Positions 50,218 through 59,502 of a stretch of 64,000 nt of DNA are shown piece by piece. The DNA is from Paucibacter aquatile (lineage in GTDB: Bacteria; Pseudomonadota; Gammaproteobacteria; Burkholderiales; Burkholderiaceae_C). The notes beneath the pieces are model-generated. The model saw nothing but the letters and a program-made list of their open reading frames with translations. It searched no databases and was not told the origin of the DNA. The stretch spans positions 1,798,001 through 1,862,000 of the forward strand of contig NZ_POSP01000003.1 of assembly GCF_002885975.1 (NCBI RefSeq), in the 5' to 3' direction. The position numbers and the translations under genes were made by a program. The first letter of the stretch is position 1. Every line of letters begins with the position of its first letter.

Positions 50218-52171
50218 AGGCCAGGGCGGCGTCGGTGCTCAGGTGGCGCAGGATGCCCTGCTCGCGCGTGCCCCAGGCCTGGCCTTCGGGCAGCTCCAGC
50301 ACCAGCACGGCCGGGTTGGCATCGTCACCGACCATGGGCGCGAAGATGCGGGTGGGGCCGCGCTCCAGAGTCTCATGGCGCTCGGTCCAGTCGCGGCTGC
50401 AGGCGGCGCAAGGGCTGTCAGGGTCGCTGACGGCGATCTTCAGCGGCAGGCCTTCATGCTCGCCCTTGGACGATTCGCCCATCACCAGGGTCTGGCCGCT
50501 GGCATCGCGGCGGTAGACAGCCAGCACCTCGGCGCTCAGCACCGAGCGCAGCTCGCGGCAAAGCACGGTGAAGATCAGGCCCGGGCTGCGCTGGCGCCAG
50601 ATCTCACGGCCCAGCACCACCAGCTGCTGCAACTGCTCGTGGGCGGCCTGCAGCTTGGCCAGGCGCTCTTCCTTGGCCTGGGCCTGCTGGCGGGCATGCT
50701 GGCGCTCGTTGCGCGCCACCTCGACCTGCTGGCGGGCATGGCGTGAGGCCGTGGCCCAGGCGGCCTGGCGCGCGGCCATGGCGCGGCGCTCCATGGCATA
50801 GGCCTCCTCGGGCCGGCCGGCCTGGCTCAGGGCCTCCGCGGCAGCGTCCAGAAGCTCAGGTTTGGGTTGGTAGGCTTCCAGCGCCTGCGCCTGCTCGAGG
50901 GCCAGCTGCAACCAGCTCAGCACCGTGTCGGGTGTGGCCCCGCTGCGCCGCTCGATCTCGGCCACCAGGGCACGCAGCTCCACCAGATCACTGCGCTGTT
51001 GCTGGGCGGTGGCAGCCTTGATGGCCTCCAGGGCCACAGACTTGGCCTCGTCGAGCCGCCCCAGGTGCATCAAAGCCCGGGCCCGGCCGAGGACGACACC
51101 GGTGCGCATATCGCTGGAATGCGAATGCCGCTCGCGCTGACCCAACAGCTCGAAATGCTTGAGCGCTTCCTCGTAGTGGCCATGGTCCAGCTCGGCCTGG
51201 CCGAGGTAATCCAGCGCCATCATGGCGGTGCGGCTGTGCGGATGCTGGGCCAGGGTCTGCAGGCATTCGCGCAGCAGCTCGCGTGCCGACTCGGTCTGGC
51301 CGACGCGGCGCAAGGCCTCGCCGGTCTGGGCCAGGCACAGGCCGATGGCACCGGGCCAACGCACGCGCCGCGCCACGGCCAGGCCTTTCTTGAGCCAGGC
51401 CAGGGCGGTTTCGAAATCGGAAATGCTGGTGTAGCTGTAGCCCAGATTGGAGGCCGCGCCGATGGCGCGCCGCACCTGGCCCGATTCCAGGCTGGCCTCG
51501 TAGGACTGCTCCAGAAAAGCAGCCGCCTCGACATACTCGGAGCCCAGGCCATGTTCGAGGGCGCGGTAGTCCGACAACGCCGCGCGGCACATGGCCGACA
51601 GGCCCTCGCCGCTGGAGGGCAGCTGCTCGGACCAGGTGGCCCGGGCCAGCTCGAAATCGAGGAAGAGATCGGCGCGCGCCAGGCAGGCCCGGTAGTAGAG
51701 CTGGCGCTCGGCGTCCTGGGCCTGATCGGCCCAGTCCAGCGCGCTCTGCTGGGCGTCGCGTTGCAGGTCGACATCGCCTCGGTCGGCATGGATGCTGGCT
51801 TGCAGCCCATGCAGATCGGCCTGCACACAGGGGTTGGGGTGGGCTTGCAGCTCAGCGCGGGCACGCTCCACGCAGGCCTGGGCGTCGTCCAGACGCATCA
51901 TCAGCATGGCCACCTCGCCCTGCACCAGATGCAGGCGGGCGCGCATGGTGCTCAGGGCCGCCGGGTCCATGAAGGCGGTCTGCTCCTGCGACTCCTCCAG
52001 CTCCTTGAGCAGGGCCGTGGCCAGGGCCTGGGCGCGCGGGCTGTTGAGCTGGCGCAGGCCCCAGGCCACCGCCAGACGTGAGTTCCAGTCGGAGCTGTCT
52101 TGCAGCTGCTGGGCCGCGGCCTGCACCTCACGTTCCAGAGGAAACAGGAGCAGCTCATGTGCGAATGCCAT
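50198..52171 (-). CDS. TPR-repeat protein with C-terminal GAF-like domain
   Basis: A 657-residue cytosolic protein. Residues about 25-480 are TPR-like helical repeats (FLEQSYEASLESGQVRRAIG, LGYSYTSISDFETALAWLKK, LGQAELDHGHYEEALKHFEL). A coiled coil follows (about 480-540, ARNERQHARQQAQAKEERLA). The last ~130 residues look like a GAF domain (VLCRELRSVLSAEVLAVYRR, PTRIFAPMVGDDANPAVLVL). This is the architecture of TPR-linked signalling proteins whose C-terminus is usually GGDEF or histidine kinase; no such output domain is present here. The start at 52171 is used; longer in-frame starts add unlike sequence. Confidence 0.75.
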   Translation of the reverse strand: MAFAHELLLFPLEREVQAAAQQLQDSSDWNSRLAVAWGLRQLNSPRAQALATALLKELEESQEQTAFMDPAALSTMRARLHLVQGEVAMLMMRLDDAQACVERARAELQAHPNPCVQADLHGLQASIHADRGDVDLQRDAQQSALDWADQAQDAERQLYYRACLARADLFLDFELARATWSEQLPSSGEGLSAMCRAALSDYRALEHGLGSEYVEAAAFLEQSYEASLESGQVRRAIGAASNLGYSYTSISDFETALAWLKKGLAVARRVRWPGAIGLCLAQTGEALRRVGQTESARELLRECLQTLAQHPHSRTAMMALDYLGQAELDHGHYEEALKHFELLGQRERHSHSSDMRTGVVLGRARALMHLGRLDEAKSVALEAIKAATAQQQRSDLVELRALVAEIERRSGATPDTVLSWLQLALEQAQALEAYQPKPELLDAAAEALSQAGRPEEAYAMERRAMAARQAAWATASRHARQQVEVARNERQHARQQAQAKEERLAKLQAAHEQLQQLVVLGREIWRQRSPGLIFTVLCRELRSVLSAEVLAVYRRDASGQTLVMGESSKGEHEGLPLKIAVSDPDSPCAACSRDWTERHETLERGPTRIFAPMVGDDANPAVLVLELPEGQAWGTREQGILRHLSTDAALAFKRAMA

Positions 52172-52443
52172 CCAGGCCTCCCGGGCAAGGGATTCAGATG
52201 GCCAAGAGCCTAGCCGTTGACCTGCCCCAACCATCCGCGGAAAAGCCCGCGCTTTGCCCGGTTGCCGCGACGCTGCAACAAGACCCCCTGCACTTGCGGG
52301 GGTGAGCCAGGCCAAGCGCGCAGGAATGCCCGGGGCTCGGGCTTCAGCCCTGCCTATACTGGGCCGATCTCGTCTTCATTCGGAAATATGAAGCGCGTCC
52401 CCGGGCCCCGGCCCGGGCCCTGCGTGGCTGGTTTGGAATCTGA
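52172..52443. other. Divergent intergenic region upstream of yfiR
   Basis: 272 bases with a hairpin (ACCCCC/GGGGGT, 52283-52303) and an extended -10-like TGCCTATACT (52351-52360), facing the yfiR gene, without a good -35. No gene is seen. Confidence 0.35.
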
Positions 52444-53064
52444 ATGTTGGCTGCCTTTTTTGTCTCCTGCTCGACCCCGCTGCGGCGCGCGCCCGGGTGG
52501 CTGCGCGGGCGCCTGCGGCGCCGGCTCGAGCTGGGCCTGGGTCTGCTGCTGGGCGGCCTGGCCGGCGGCCCCTGCCAGGCTCAGGCCCTGCCACAGCAGG
52601 CCGTGGTGGCGCAATCGGCCCTGGCCACCGGCGCCATCCTGCAAGCCATCGTCAGCTACACCCGCTGGCCGCAAGGCCCGGCCACCCTGGGCCTGTGCGT
52701 CAGCCGCAGCGCCAGCGATGCACAGGAGATCGCCCGCCAGGTCCAGCCCCTGCACGACGGCCGCCAGCTCGAGGTCCATCTGATCGAGGCCAATCAGAGC
52801 GCCCTGCCGCCCCATTGCCAGGCCGTCTACCTGGAAGGCTGGCAGCCCGAGCCGCTGCGCCAGCTGCTGCGCAGCCTGGCCCAGCAAGCGGTGCTGACCC
52901 TGGGCCGTGGGCCCGAGTTCTGCAGCGACGGCGGCATGTTCTGCCTCGAGGCCCAGGACGGCCGCACCCGCTTCGAGGTCAACCTCGACGCCGTAGCCCG
53001 CAGCGGCCTGCGCGTGCACCCTCAGGTGCTGCGCCTGGCCAAGCCCCAGGGGCGCAAGGCATGA
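52444..53064 (+). CDS. yfiR: YfiR family periplasmic repressor of a diguanylate cyclase
   Basis: A 206-residue DUF4154/YfiR protein. Residues 1-47 form a signal peptide, ending near QAQA. The domain (QSALATGAILQAIVSYTRWP, LGLCVSRSASDAQEI) and the late redox motif RGPEFCSDGGMFCLEAQ, with two Cys seven residues apart, match YfiR, where that disulphide stabilises the protein. YfiR binds the periplasmic domain of YfiN and keeps it off; it is released by YfiB or by reductive stress. It overlaps yfiN by four bases. The gene order yfiR-yfiN-yfiB is the standard one. Confidence 0.9.
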   Translation: MLAAFFVSCSTPLRRAPGWLRGRLRRRLELGLGLLLGGLAGGPCQAQALPQQAVVAQSALATGAILQAIVSYTRWPQGPATLGLCVSRSASDAQEIARQVQPLHDGRQLEVHLIEANQSALPPHCQAVYLEGWQPEPLRQLLRSLAQQAVLTLGRGPEFCSDGGMFCLEAQDGRTRFEVNLDAVARSGLRVHPQVLRLAKPQGRKA

Positions 53065-54458
53065 GCAAGCACTGGCGCCATCTCTGGGCTCAAGGCCCAG
53101 CCCATCACGCCCGGCCGGTGCCCAGCGTGCTCGAGCTGATGCGTGCGGCCAGCTGGCGCATCGGGTGGCTGTCGGTGCTCAGCGTCGGTCTGGTGCTGAC
53201 CGTGGGCGCCGCCCTGCTGCTGCACCTGTCCACGGTGCGCAATCTGGAGTTGCAGGCACGCTCGCTGGCCTATTCGGTGGAGGCCGCCGTGGTGTTCCAG
53301 GACCGGCAGGCCACCGAAACCCTGCTGCAAGAGCTGCTGCTCCACGAACCGGTGTCGGCCGCGCGGGTGCGCCTGGGTGCCCACAGCCTGCGCGATCTGC
53401 CGCGCCCGGGCGCGGCCGGCACGCTGCTGGATGAAGACTTCGCCTGCTACCGCAAGGCCGATGCCCAGGGCAGCTGGGCCCGGCTGGCCGAATCGCTCTG
53501 GCCGGTGCGCGCCGAGGCACCGGTGCTGGCCCAGGGCCAGGTGCAGGCCGTGGTGGAGCTGCAGGCCGATGCCAGCGCCCTGCTCAGCCTGATGAGCTGG
53601 GCCGCCGCGGGCGTGCTGCTGGCCATGGGCCTGGCCGGAGTGGCGGTGCTGCGCGTGTCGCACCGCCTGGCCGATCGCCTGGTCCTGCCCCTGCAAGCAC
53701 TGGCCGAGCACAGCCGCCAGATGCGCCAGCTGCGCGAGCCCCACAGCCCCTTGCTGGCCCTGCGCCAGGCCCCGCGTGCGGGCGTGCGCGAGCTGGACCA
53801 GCTCAGCGCCGATTTCGACGCCCTGCTGCAGGAGCTCAGCGAGCACCAGCAGCAGTTGCTGCGCGAGCATGACGCGCTGCGACATGCCCATGCCGAGCTC
53901 AGCGACCAGGCCGCTCGCGACGGCCTGACCGGCGTGGCCACGCGCGCCCATTTCGAGCGCGTGCTGGCCAGCACCTTGTCACAAGCCAGCCGCGCGGGCG
54001 GCTGCTTCTCGCTCTACTTCATCGACGCCGATCACTTCAAGACCATCAACGACGAGCATGGCCACGAGGCCGGCGACTGCGTGCTGGTGGCCGTGGCCCA
54101 GCGCCTGAGCCGCAGCGTGCGCGCACAGGACCTGGTGGGGCGCCTGGGCGGCGACGAGTTCGTGGTCCTGGTCCATGGCCTGCGCCAGGCTACCAATGCC
54201 CCGGCAATTGCAGAGCAGCTGCGCAGTGCCGTGGCCCAGCCGGTGACCTTGCCCAATGGATCCATCGTGGTGCCCGGCATCAGCGTCGGCCTGGCGATCT
54301 TCCCCACCCATGGCCTGAGTGCTGCCGAGCTGATGAAGGCGGCCGACCAGGACATGTACCAGCGCAAGCGGGCGGCACGCAGCGTGCCGGCCCCTGGCTC
54401 ATCAAGCAGGAGTTCACTTGAAGCAGCCCCGACACGCCCCACACCCAGCCCGGACTGA
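53061..54458 (+). CDS. yfiN: YfiN/TpbB-type diguanylate cyclase
   Basis: A 465-residue inner-membrane cyclase. TM1 is near residues 33-55 (SWRIGWLSVLSVGLVLTVGA). A periplasmic PAS-like sensor (about 60-175), TM2 (about 178-200), HAMP and a GGDEF domain follow (RDGLTGVATRAHFERVLAST, FIDADHFKTINDEHGHEAGD, LGGDEFVVLVHGL). The GGDEF motif is intact, so it should make cyclic di-GMP when YfiR is not bound. The C-terminal tail is Pro/Ser-rich. It overlaps the next gene by 41 nt. Confidence 0.92.
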   Translation: MSKHWRHLWAQGPAHHARPVPSVLELMRAASWRIGWLSVLSVGLVLTVGAALLLHLSTVRNLELQARSLAYSVEAAVVFQDRQATETLLQELLLHEPVSAARVRLGAHSLRDLPRPGAAGTLLDEDFACYRKADAQGSWARLAESLWPVRAEAPVLAQGQVQAVVELQADASALLSLMSWAAAGVLLAMGLAGVAVLRVSHRLADRLVLPLQALAEHSRQMRQLREPHSPLLALRQAPRAGVRELDQLSADFDALLQELSEHQQQLLREHDALRHAHAELSDQAARDGLTGVATRAHFERVLASTLSQASRAGGCFSLYFIDADHFKTINDEHGHEAGDCVLVAVAQRLSRSVRAQDLVGRLGGDEFVVLVHGLRQATNAPAIAEQLRSAVAQPVTLPNGSIVVPGISVGLAIFPTHGLSAAELMKAADQDMYQRKRAARSVPAPGSSSRSSLEAAPTRPTPSPD

Positions 54459-55002
54459 GACCGGCCTCAACACCCATGACCGGGCCGCCGGCCTGACGCA
54501 GCGTCGCGCGCTGCTTGGCCTGCCCCTGCTGCCCCTGCTCTTGCAGGCCTGCCAAAGCAGCCCCGGCACGGCAGCCGTCATCACACCGCCCTCGCCCTGG
54601 AACGAGCAGCAACGGCGCCGCCTGCAAGAGCTGGGCTTTGTGCCGAACGGCGATGAGTGGGAGTTGAACCTGGCCACCAGCCTGCTGTTCGGCTTCGATT
54701 CCGACCGCCTGCAGCTGGAGCAGAGAAAGCGCCTGATCGAGCTGGGCCAGCAGCTGCGCGAGGTCGAGGTGCCACGGCTGCGAATCGAGGGCCACAGCGA
54801 CGCCGTAGGCGACGCCAGCTACAACAAGCAGCTGTCCCTGCGCCGAGCCAGCGCCGTCAGCCACGCACTGCAAGGCGCGGGCTGGCCCAGCAGCGCGCTG
54901 AAAACCCAGGGCTTCGGCCACGAGAAACCGATCGCCGACAACAGCAACGAAACCAACCGTGCCAAGAACCGGCGCGTGGTGCTGATCGCGATGGCCGGCT
55001 GA
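54418..55002 (+). CDS. yfiB: YfiB-type OmpA-like lipoprotein, TTG start
   Basis: A 194-residue lipoprotein. A TTG start at 54418, with AGGAG just upstream, fits; no ATG is near. The signal segment is about residues 27-43 with a lipobox (LLLQAC, Cys at about 45). The C-terminal OmpA/peptidoglycan-binding domain has LLFGFDSDRLQLEQRKRL, EGHSDAVGDASYNKQLSL and ETNRAKNRRV. YfiB sequesters YfiR at the outer membrane and so relieves YfiN. It overlaps the end of yfiN in a different frame, implying coupled translation. Confidence 0.88.
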   Translation: MKQPRHAPHPARTETGLNTHDRAAGLTQRRALLGLPLLPLLLQACQSSPGTAAVITPPSPWNEQQRRRLQELGFVPNGDEWELNLATSLLFGFDSDRLQLEQRKRLIELGQQLREVEVPRLRIEGHSDAVGDASYNKQLSLRRASAVSHALQGAGWPSSALKTQGFGHEKPIADNSNETNRAKNRRVVLIAMAG

Positions 55003-55039
55003 GCGAACGGACGTCAAGCCCGTTCACCGCTTCACTCGA

Positions 55040-58027
55040 TCAGCCGCACTGCCCCACATAGCCACAGGCGGTGCAGAAGTCGCAGCCGTCCTTGTGGATC
55101 ATGGTGCGATTGCCGCATTCCGGGCAGGGCTTGCCGGCCTGGGCCTGCAGGGCGCCGGCGCTGCTGGCCTTGCGCGCGCTGATGGGCGCTTGCAGCAAGC
55201 CCATCTCCACCAGGGGCAGGCCTTGTTCGTCCAGCACGCCCAGCATGGCGTAGCGGTGGATGATCAGGCGCGCGACATAGGCCACGGTCGAGGGCCAGAT
55301 CTGCTGGCGCCGCTCACCCGAGAGGTTAGGCACCGGCGCCATGAAATGACCCAAAGGCTCGCCGACATTGAGCAGCTTGCGCAGCTTCATGCCGATCCAG
55401 GCCGGGTCCATCACACGCATGTCCAGGCTCAGCAGTCGGGCCATGCCGTCCAGGGCCTTGGGGTAGTTGCCCGAGAAGCCCATGGCGCAGGGCCGGGTGA
55501 CAAAGCCGCCGTCCGGCGTGGGCAGGCTGACCTCCTTCAGGGTCAGTGTGAATTGCTCGTTGGTGGCCGGGTTGTCCACGTCCACCGCCCAGGCCAGGGT
55601 GCCCATGGTGCTGGTGCGCGGCTCTTCGCGGCTGAACATGGCATCGATCACCGGGGTGGCGCCGCCCTCGGCCAGGGCGCCGAGCTGCTCGCAACGCCAG
55701 CGGATCACCGCAGCCGTGGCCGCCACGACGCCGGGGAAGAGGCGCTGCTCGCCGCCCGGAGGCATGGCCATCTCGAAAGACCGCTCCTCGGCCACGGTGG
55801 CCAGGGCATCGAGCTTGAGGCGCAGCCAGGCCGCGTCATTGCTGCGCAGGTCCATGGACAAGGTCTTGGCCACGGCCGACAGGCCACGCGGCTGCTCGGC
55901 GCCGTTGACCCAGACCTCAAAGGGCAGGTTCTTGCCGAACAGGCCGGCATCGGGCCCCTCGGCCGGCAGCTCGCCGACGAAGAGGGCAAAGTCGCCATGC
56001 GGGTGGCGGATCATGTAGCTCCAGGCCGGGTTGCCATTCGGCAGCTCGGGCCGGCTGGGCCAGCGCAGCGAGGCCAGCACGGCATTGGGCAGGCGCGAGA
56101 CCAACATGCGCTGGTTGCCGCCGTCCGAGGCCACCGGCTTGAGCGGCTCGGGCGAGCTGACCGCGGCAGCCGGCGCCGGCTGGGCCGATTCAACGCTGAG
56201 CACCGATCCGAGCACGCTATTGGGCCGGTAGGTGGCCAGGCCCTTGAGGCCGCTCTTCCAGGCCTGTGTGTACAGGTCCTGGAAATCGGCATAGGGGTAA
56301 TCGGCCGGCACATTGACGGTCTTGGAGATCGAGGTGTCCACAAAGGGCGCCACCGCCGCCACCATCAAGGCATGGTCGGAGGCCGAGAGCTCCAGCGCCG
56401 TGACGAAGGCCGGTGACAGCGGCGCATCGCTGCCGAACATATGGCGGTACAGGCGCCAGGCATGGTCCTCGACCGCGTACTCCTTGTAGCTGCCATCGGG
56501 CATGCGCTTCTTGCGGGTGTAGCTCCAGCTGAAGGCGGGCTCAATGCCGTTGGAGGCGTTGTCGGCAAAGGCCAGGCTGATGGTGCCGGTGGGCGCGATC
56601 GACAGCAGGTGCGAGTTGCGCAGGCCCTGGGCGCGGATCTTGTCCTTCAGGCCTTGCGGCAGGCGCGAGGCGAAGTTGCCGCCCGAGAGGTAGAGGTCGG
56701 CATTGAAAAGCGGAAAGGCACCGCGCTCCAGCGCCAGATCGGCCGAGGCCTCGTAGGCGGCGTCGCGCATCAGGGTGCTGATCTCGCTGGCCATGGCGCG
56801 CGCGGCCTCGCTGTCGTAGCGCAGGTTCAGCATCACCAGGGTGTCACCCAGGCCGGTGAAGCCCAGGCCGACGCGGCGCTTGTTGCGAGCCTCCTGCTGC
56901 TGCGCGGGCAGGGGCCAGGGCGTCACGTCCAGCACGTTGTCCAGCATGCGGGTGGCCGTGCGGCAGACCTCGGCAAAGGCCTCGCCGTCGAAGCTGGCGT
57001 CCAGGCCGAAGGGCTGGCGCACGAAATGCGTGAGGTTGACCGAACCCAGGCAGCAGCAGCCGTAGGGCGGCAGGGGCTGCTCGGCACAGGGGTTGGTGGC
57101 CGAGATGGACTCGCAGTAGTACAGATTGTTGTCGTTGTTGATGCGGTCCAGGAAGAGCACGCCGGGCTCGGCATGGTCATACGTGGAGCGCATCACCATG
57201 TCCCAGAGCTCGCGCGCCTGCAGCTTGCGGTAGACCCAGAGTCCATCGCCGCGCTGGTAGGCGCCGGCCGCGCGCTGCTTGGCGCCGGGCTCGGCCTTGT
57301 GCACCAGCTCGATCTCGCCATTGGCCTCGACCGCCTGCATGAACACATCGGTCACGCCGACCGAGATGTTGAAGTTCTTCAGATCGCCCTTGTCCTTGGC
57401 GCGGATGAACTCCTCGACATCGGGGTGGTCACAGCGCAGCACGCCCATCTGCGCGCCACGGCGGGCGCCAGCCGATTCCACCGTCTCGCAGCTGCGGTCG
57501 AACACCCGCATATAGCTGACCGGGCCGGAGGCGCTGCTCTGGGTCGAGCCGACCCAGGCGCCGCGCGGGCGGATGCGGGAAAAGTCGTAACCGACACCGC
57601 CGCCGCGACGCATGGTCTCAGCCGCCTCGGTCAGCGCGGTGTAGATGCCCGGGTGGCCATCGTCCAGCGAGGCAATCGAATCACCGACCGGCTGCACAAA
57701 GCAATTGATCAAGGTGGCGCTGAGCTCGGTGCCGGCGGCAGAATTGATGCGACCGGCCGGCACGAAGCCGCGGCGCTGGGCATCGAGAAATTTCGCTTCC
57801 CATTCGGCCCGGGCTTCGGGCGCCTCGGCCTGGGCCAGGGCGCGCGCCACGCGCAGGCGCAGCTCGTCCAGGGTCTGCTCCTCGCCTTTCGCGTATTTCT
57901 CCAGCAGCACCTCGGCGCTGATCTCCTGAGCCGGCAGGGCGGCCGGCGCCGCCAGGGGCTGTCGGGGCGCTTGCGGGACGCTGTCGAAATCAAACTGGGT
58001 GGCCTGGGGGGTGATGGACGAGCTCAT
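55040..58027 (-). CDS. nrdJ: Adenosylcobalamin-dependent ribonucleotide reductase (class II)
   Basis: A 995-residue NrdJ. Motifs: GRINSAAGTELSATLINCFVQP, then ETMRRGGGVGYDFSRIRPRG (regions near residues 75-150), NPCAEQPLPPYGCCCLGSVN with the catalytic Cys, and QGLRNSHLLSIAPTGTISL. The C-terminus has redox/zinc cysteines (KPCPECGNRTMIHKDGC then CTACGYVGQCG). It reduces ribonucleoside diphosphates with a B12-generated radical, without oxygen, for DNA synthesis. The start at 58027 begins MSSSITPQATQFDFD; an upstream start adds unlike residues. No B12 riboswitch was recognised in the 292 bases before it. Confidence 0.9.
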   Translation of the reverse strand: MSSSITPQATQFDFDSVPQAPRQPLAAPAALPAQEISAEVLLEKYAKGEEQTLDELRLRVARALAQAEAPEARAEWEAKFLDAQRRGFVPAGRINSAAGTELSATLINCFVQPVGDSIASLDDGHPGIYTALTEAAETMRRGGGVGYDFSRIRPRGAWVGSTQSSASGPVSYMRVFDRSCETVESAGARRGAQMGVLRCDHPDVEEFIRAKDKGDLKNFNISVGVTDVFMQAVEANGEIELVHKAEPGAKQRAAGAYQRGDGLWVYRKLQARELWDMVMRSTYDHAEPGVLFLDRINNDNNLYYCESISATNPCAEQPLPPYGCCCLGSVNLTHFVRQPFGLDASFDGEAFAEVCRTATRMLDNVLDVTPWPLPAQQQEARNKRRVGLGFTGLGDTLVMLNLRYDSEAARAMASEISTLMRDAAYEASADLALERGAFPLFNADLYLSGGNFASRLPQGLKDKIRAQGLRNSHLLSIAPTGTISLAFADNASNGIEPAFSWSYTRKKRMPDGSYKEYAVEDHAWRLYRHMFGSDAPLSPAFVTALELSASDHALMVAAVAPFVDTSISKTVNVPADYPYADFQDLYTQAWKSGLKGLATYRPNSVLGSVLSVESAQPAPAAAVSSPEPLKPVASDGGNQRMLVSRLPNAVLASLRWPSRPELPNGNPAWSYMIRHPHGDFALFVGELPAEGPDAGLFGKNLPFEVWVNGAEQPRGLSAVAKTLSMDLRSNDAAWLRLKLDALATVAEERSFEMAMPPGGEQRLFPGVVAATAAVIRWRCEQLGALAEGGATPVIDAMFSREEPRTSTMGTLAWAVDVDNPATNEQFTLTLKEVSLPTPDGGFVTRPCAMGFSGNYPKALDGMARLLSLDMRVMDPAWIGMKLRKLLNVGEPLGHFMAPVPNLSGERRQQIWPSTVAYVARLIIHRYAMLGVLDEQGLPLVEMGLLQAPISARKASSAGALQAQAGKPCPECGNRTMIHKDGCDFCTACGYVGQCG

Positions 58028-58319
58028 GCGAGGTACTCCGGGAGCGCAAGCAAAATCAGTGGCGGGATCGTGGCGGCTGGCCGGGCCATGAAAGCCCGGC
58101 TGCGCATGCTGCAAGCATCTTAGCGAGCCCGTTTTGACCCGGATCAGCAGATGGCCCTGCCCGGCCTGGGCGGCGTCCGCGCAAAAATAAAGATGTCAGC
58201 GGCCACTCGCTTTTCAAGCCTCGGGAATTCGGGTTTGCAAGCTTTTGCAAGCGAACTTGGCTGCTGAATTTGACCCAAAAAAGATTTCACCAATTGACAA
58301 GCACCCAGGCTCGCGCCAC

Positions 58320-58973
58320 ATGAACCTCGACCTGTTTGATGACGCTCTGGAGCCGCCGCCGGCCCGGCAAGACCTGGCCCCTGGCGCCGTGTTGCTGCGC
58401 GGCCGGGCGCTGGCCCAGGCACCCCAGCTGCTGGCCGCCGCCGAGGGCGTGATGGCCGCGGCCGCGCTGCGCCACTGGCTCACCCCCGGCGGCCGGCGCA
58501 TGGCGGTGGCGATGACGAACTGCGGCCCCCTGGGCTGGGTTTCGGACGCGCGCGGCTACCGCTACCAATCAAGGGACCCGCTGAGCGGCCAGCCCTGGCC
58601 GGCCCTGCCGCCGGTGATCGCCGAGCTGGCCGTGGCGGTGGCCGAGGAGGCCGGCTACCCCAGCTTTCGGCCCGACGCCTGCCTGGTCAACCGCTACCTG
58701 CCCGGCACGCCGCTGAGCCTGCACCAGGACCGCGACGAGCAGGACCTACGCCAGCCCATCGTCTCCATCTCCCTGGGCCTGCCGGCCGTGTTTCTGTTCG
58801 GTGGTCTGAGCCGCAGCGAGCGGCCGGCGCGCTGGCCGCTGCAGCATGGCGATGTGCTCGTCTGGGGCGGGCCCTCGCGCCTGGCCTTCCACGGGGTGCA
58901 GGCGCTGGCGCCTGGACGCCATCCGCTGCTGGGCGAGCAGCGCATCAACCTGACCTTGCGCTGCGCGGGATGA
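58320..58973 (+). CDS. alkB: AlkB alkylated-DNA dioxygenase
   Basis: A 217-residue Fe(II)/2-oxoglutarate dioxygenase that removes methyl groups from damaged bases. The iron-binding HxD is in SLHQDRDEQDLRQP (near residue 140-150). The distal His is in SRLAFHGVQALA, and the 2-oxoglutarate Arg pair is near RINLTLR. CLVNRYLPGTPLS precedes. The length is as in E. coli AlkB. The start at 58320 is at the usual family position; a longer in-frame start adds a poor tail. It is divergent from nrdJ and followed by an OsmC gene 37 nt away. Confidence 0.9.
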   Translation: MNLDLFDDALEPPPARQDLAPGAVLLRGRALAQAPQLLAAAEGVMAAAALRHWLTPGGRRMAVAMTNCGPLGWVSDARGYRYQSRDPLSGQPWPALPPVIAELAVAVAEEAGYPSFRPDACLVNRYLPGTPLSLHQDRDEQDLRQPIVSISLGLPAVFLFGGLSRSERPARWPLQHGDVLVWGGPSRLAFHGVQALAPGRHPLLGEQRINLTLRCAG

Positions 58974-59010
58974 CGGAAGATGCGGGCCACCGCCGCAAAG
59001 GATCGCTCCC

Positions 59011-59493
59011 ATGTCGACGCACCACGCCACCATCCGCTGGGCACTGGGCCCCGATGAAGACTTCACCGGCCGGCGCTACAGCCGTGCCCACCGCTGGCTG
59101 TTCGACGGCGGCGCCGAGGTGCCGGCCTCCAGCTCGCCCAGCGTCGTGCGCCTGCCCTTCTCCGACCCCAGCGCGGTGGACCCCGAAGAGGCCTTCATCG
59201 CCGCCCTGTCCAGCTGCCACATGCTCTGGTTCCTGGACCTGGCGGCGCGTGCCGGCTATGTGGTGAGCCACTACGAGGACCCGGCCGAAGGCCTGATGGC
59301 CAAGAACGAAGCCGGGCAGGACGCCATCACCGAGGTGATGCTGCGGCCCGAAGTGCAGTTTGGCGGCGCCAAGGCGCCCGACGAGGCAGCCGTGCAAGCC
59401 CTGCACCATGCCGCACACACGCACTGCTTCATCGCCAACTCGGTGCGCAGCACCGTTCGCTGCGAAGGCAGCTGGAGCTACCTGGTGACTTGA
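59011..59493 (+). CDS. OsmC family peroxiredoxin-like protein
   Basis: A 160-residue OsmC/Ohr-type protein that reduces organic peroxides. The peroxidatic Cys is in ALSSCHMLWFLDLAARAG (near residue 70), and the second Cys is in HTHCFIANSVRS (near 138). Spacing fits OsmC-type pairs. The rest has the domain-swapped alpha/beta fold features (VDPEEAFIAALSSCH). It lies 37 nt behind alkB, so both could be one oxidative/alkylation stress unit. Confidence 0.88.
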   Translation: MSTHHATIRWALGPDEDFTGRRYSRAHRWLFDGGAEVPASSSPSVVRLPFSDPSAVDPEEAFIAALSSCHMLWFLDLAARAGYVVSHYEDPAEGLMAKNEAGQDAITEVMLRPEVQFGGAKAPDEAAVQALHHAAHTHCFIANSVRSTVRCEGSWSYLVT

Positions 59494-59502
59494 GCGGGCG
59501 AT

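Noticed and set aside
58028..58319. Cobalamin riboswitch before the B12-dependent reductase
   Set aside because: A short GCCACTG-like piece is present, but the B12 box and the rest of the fold were not found.
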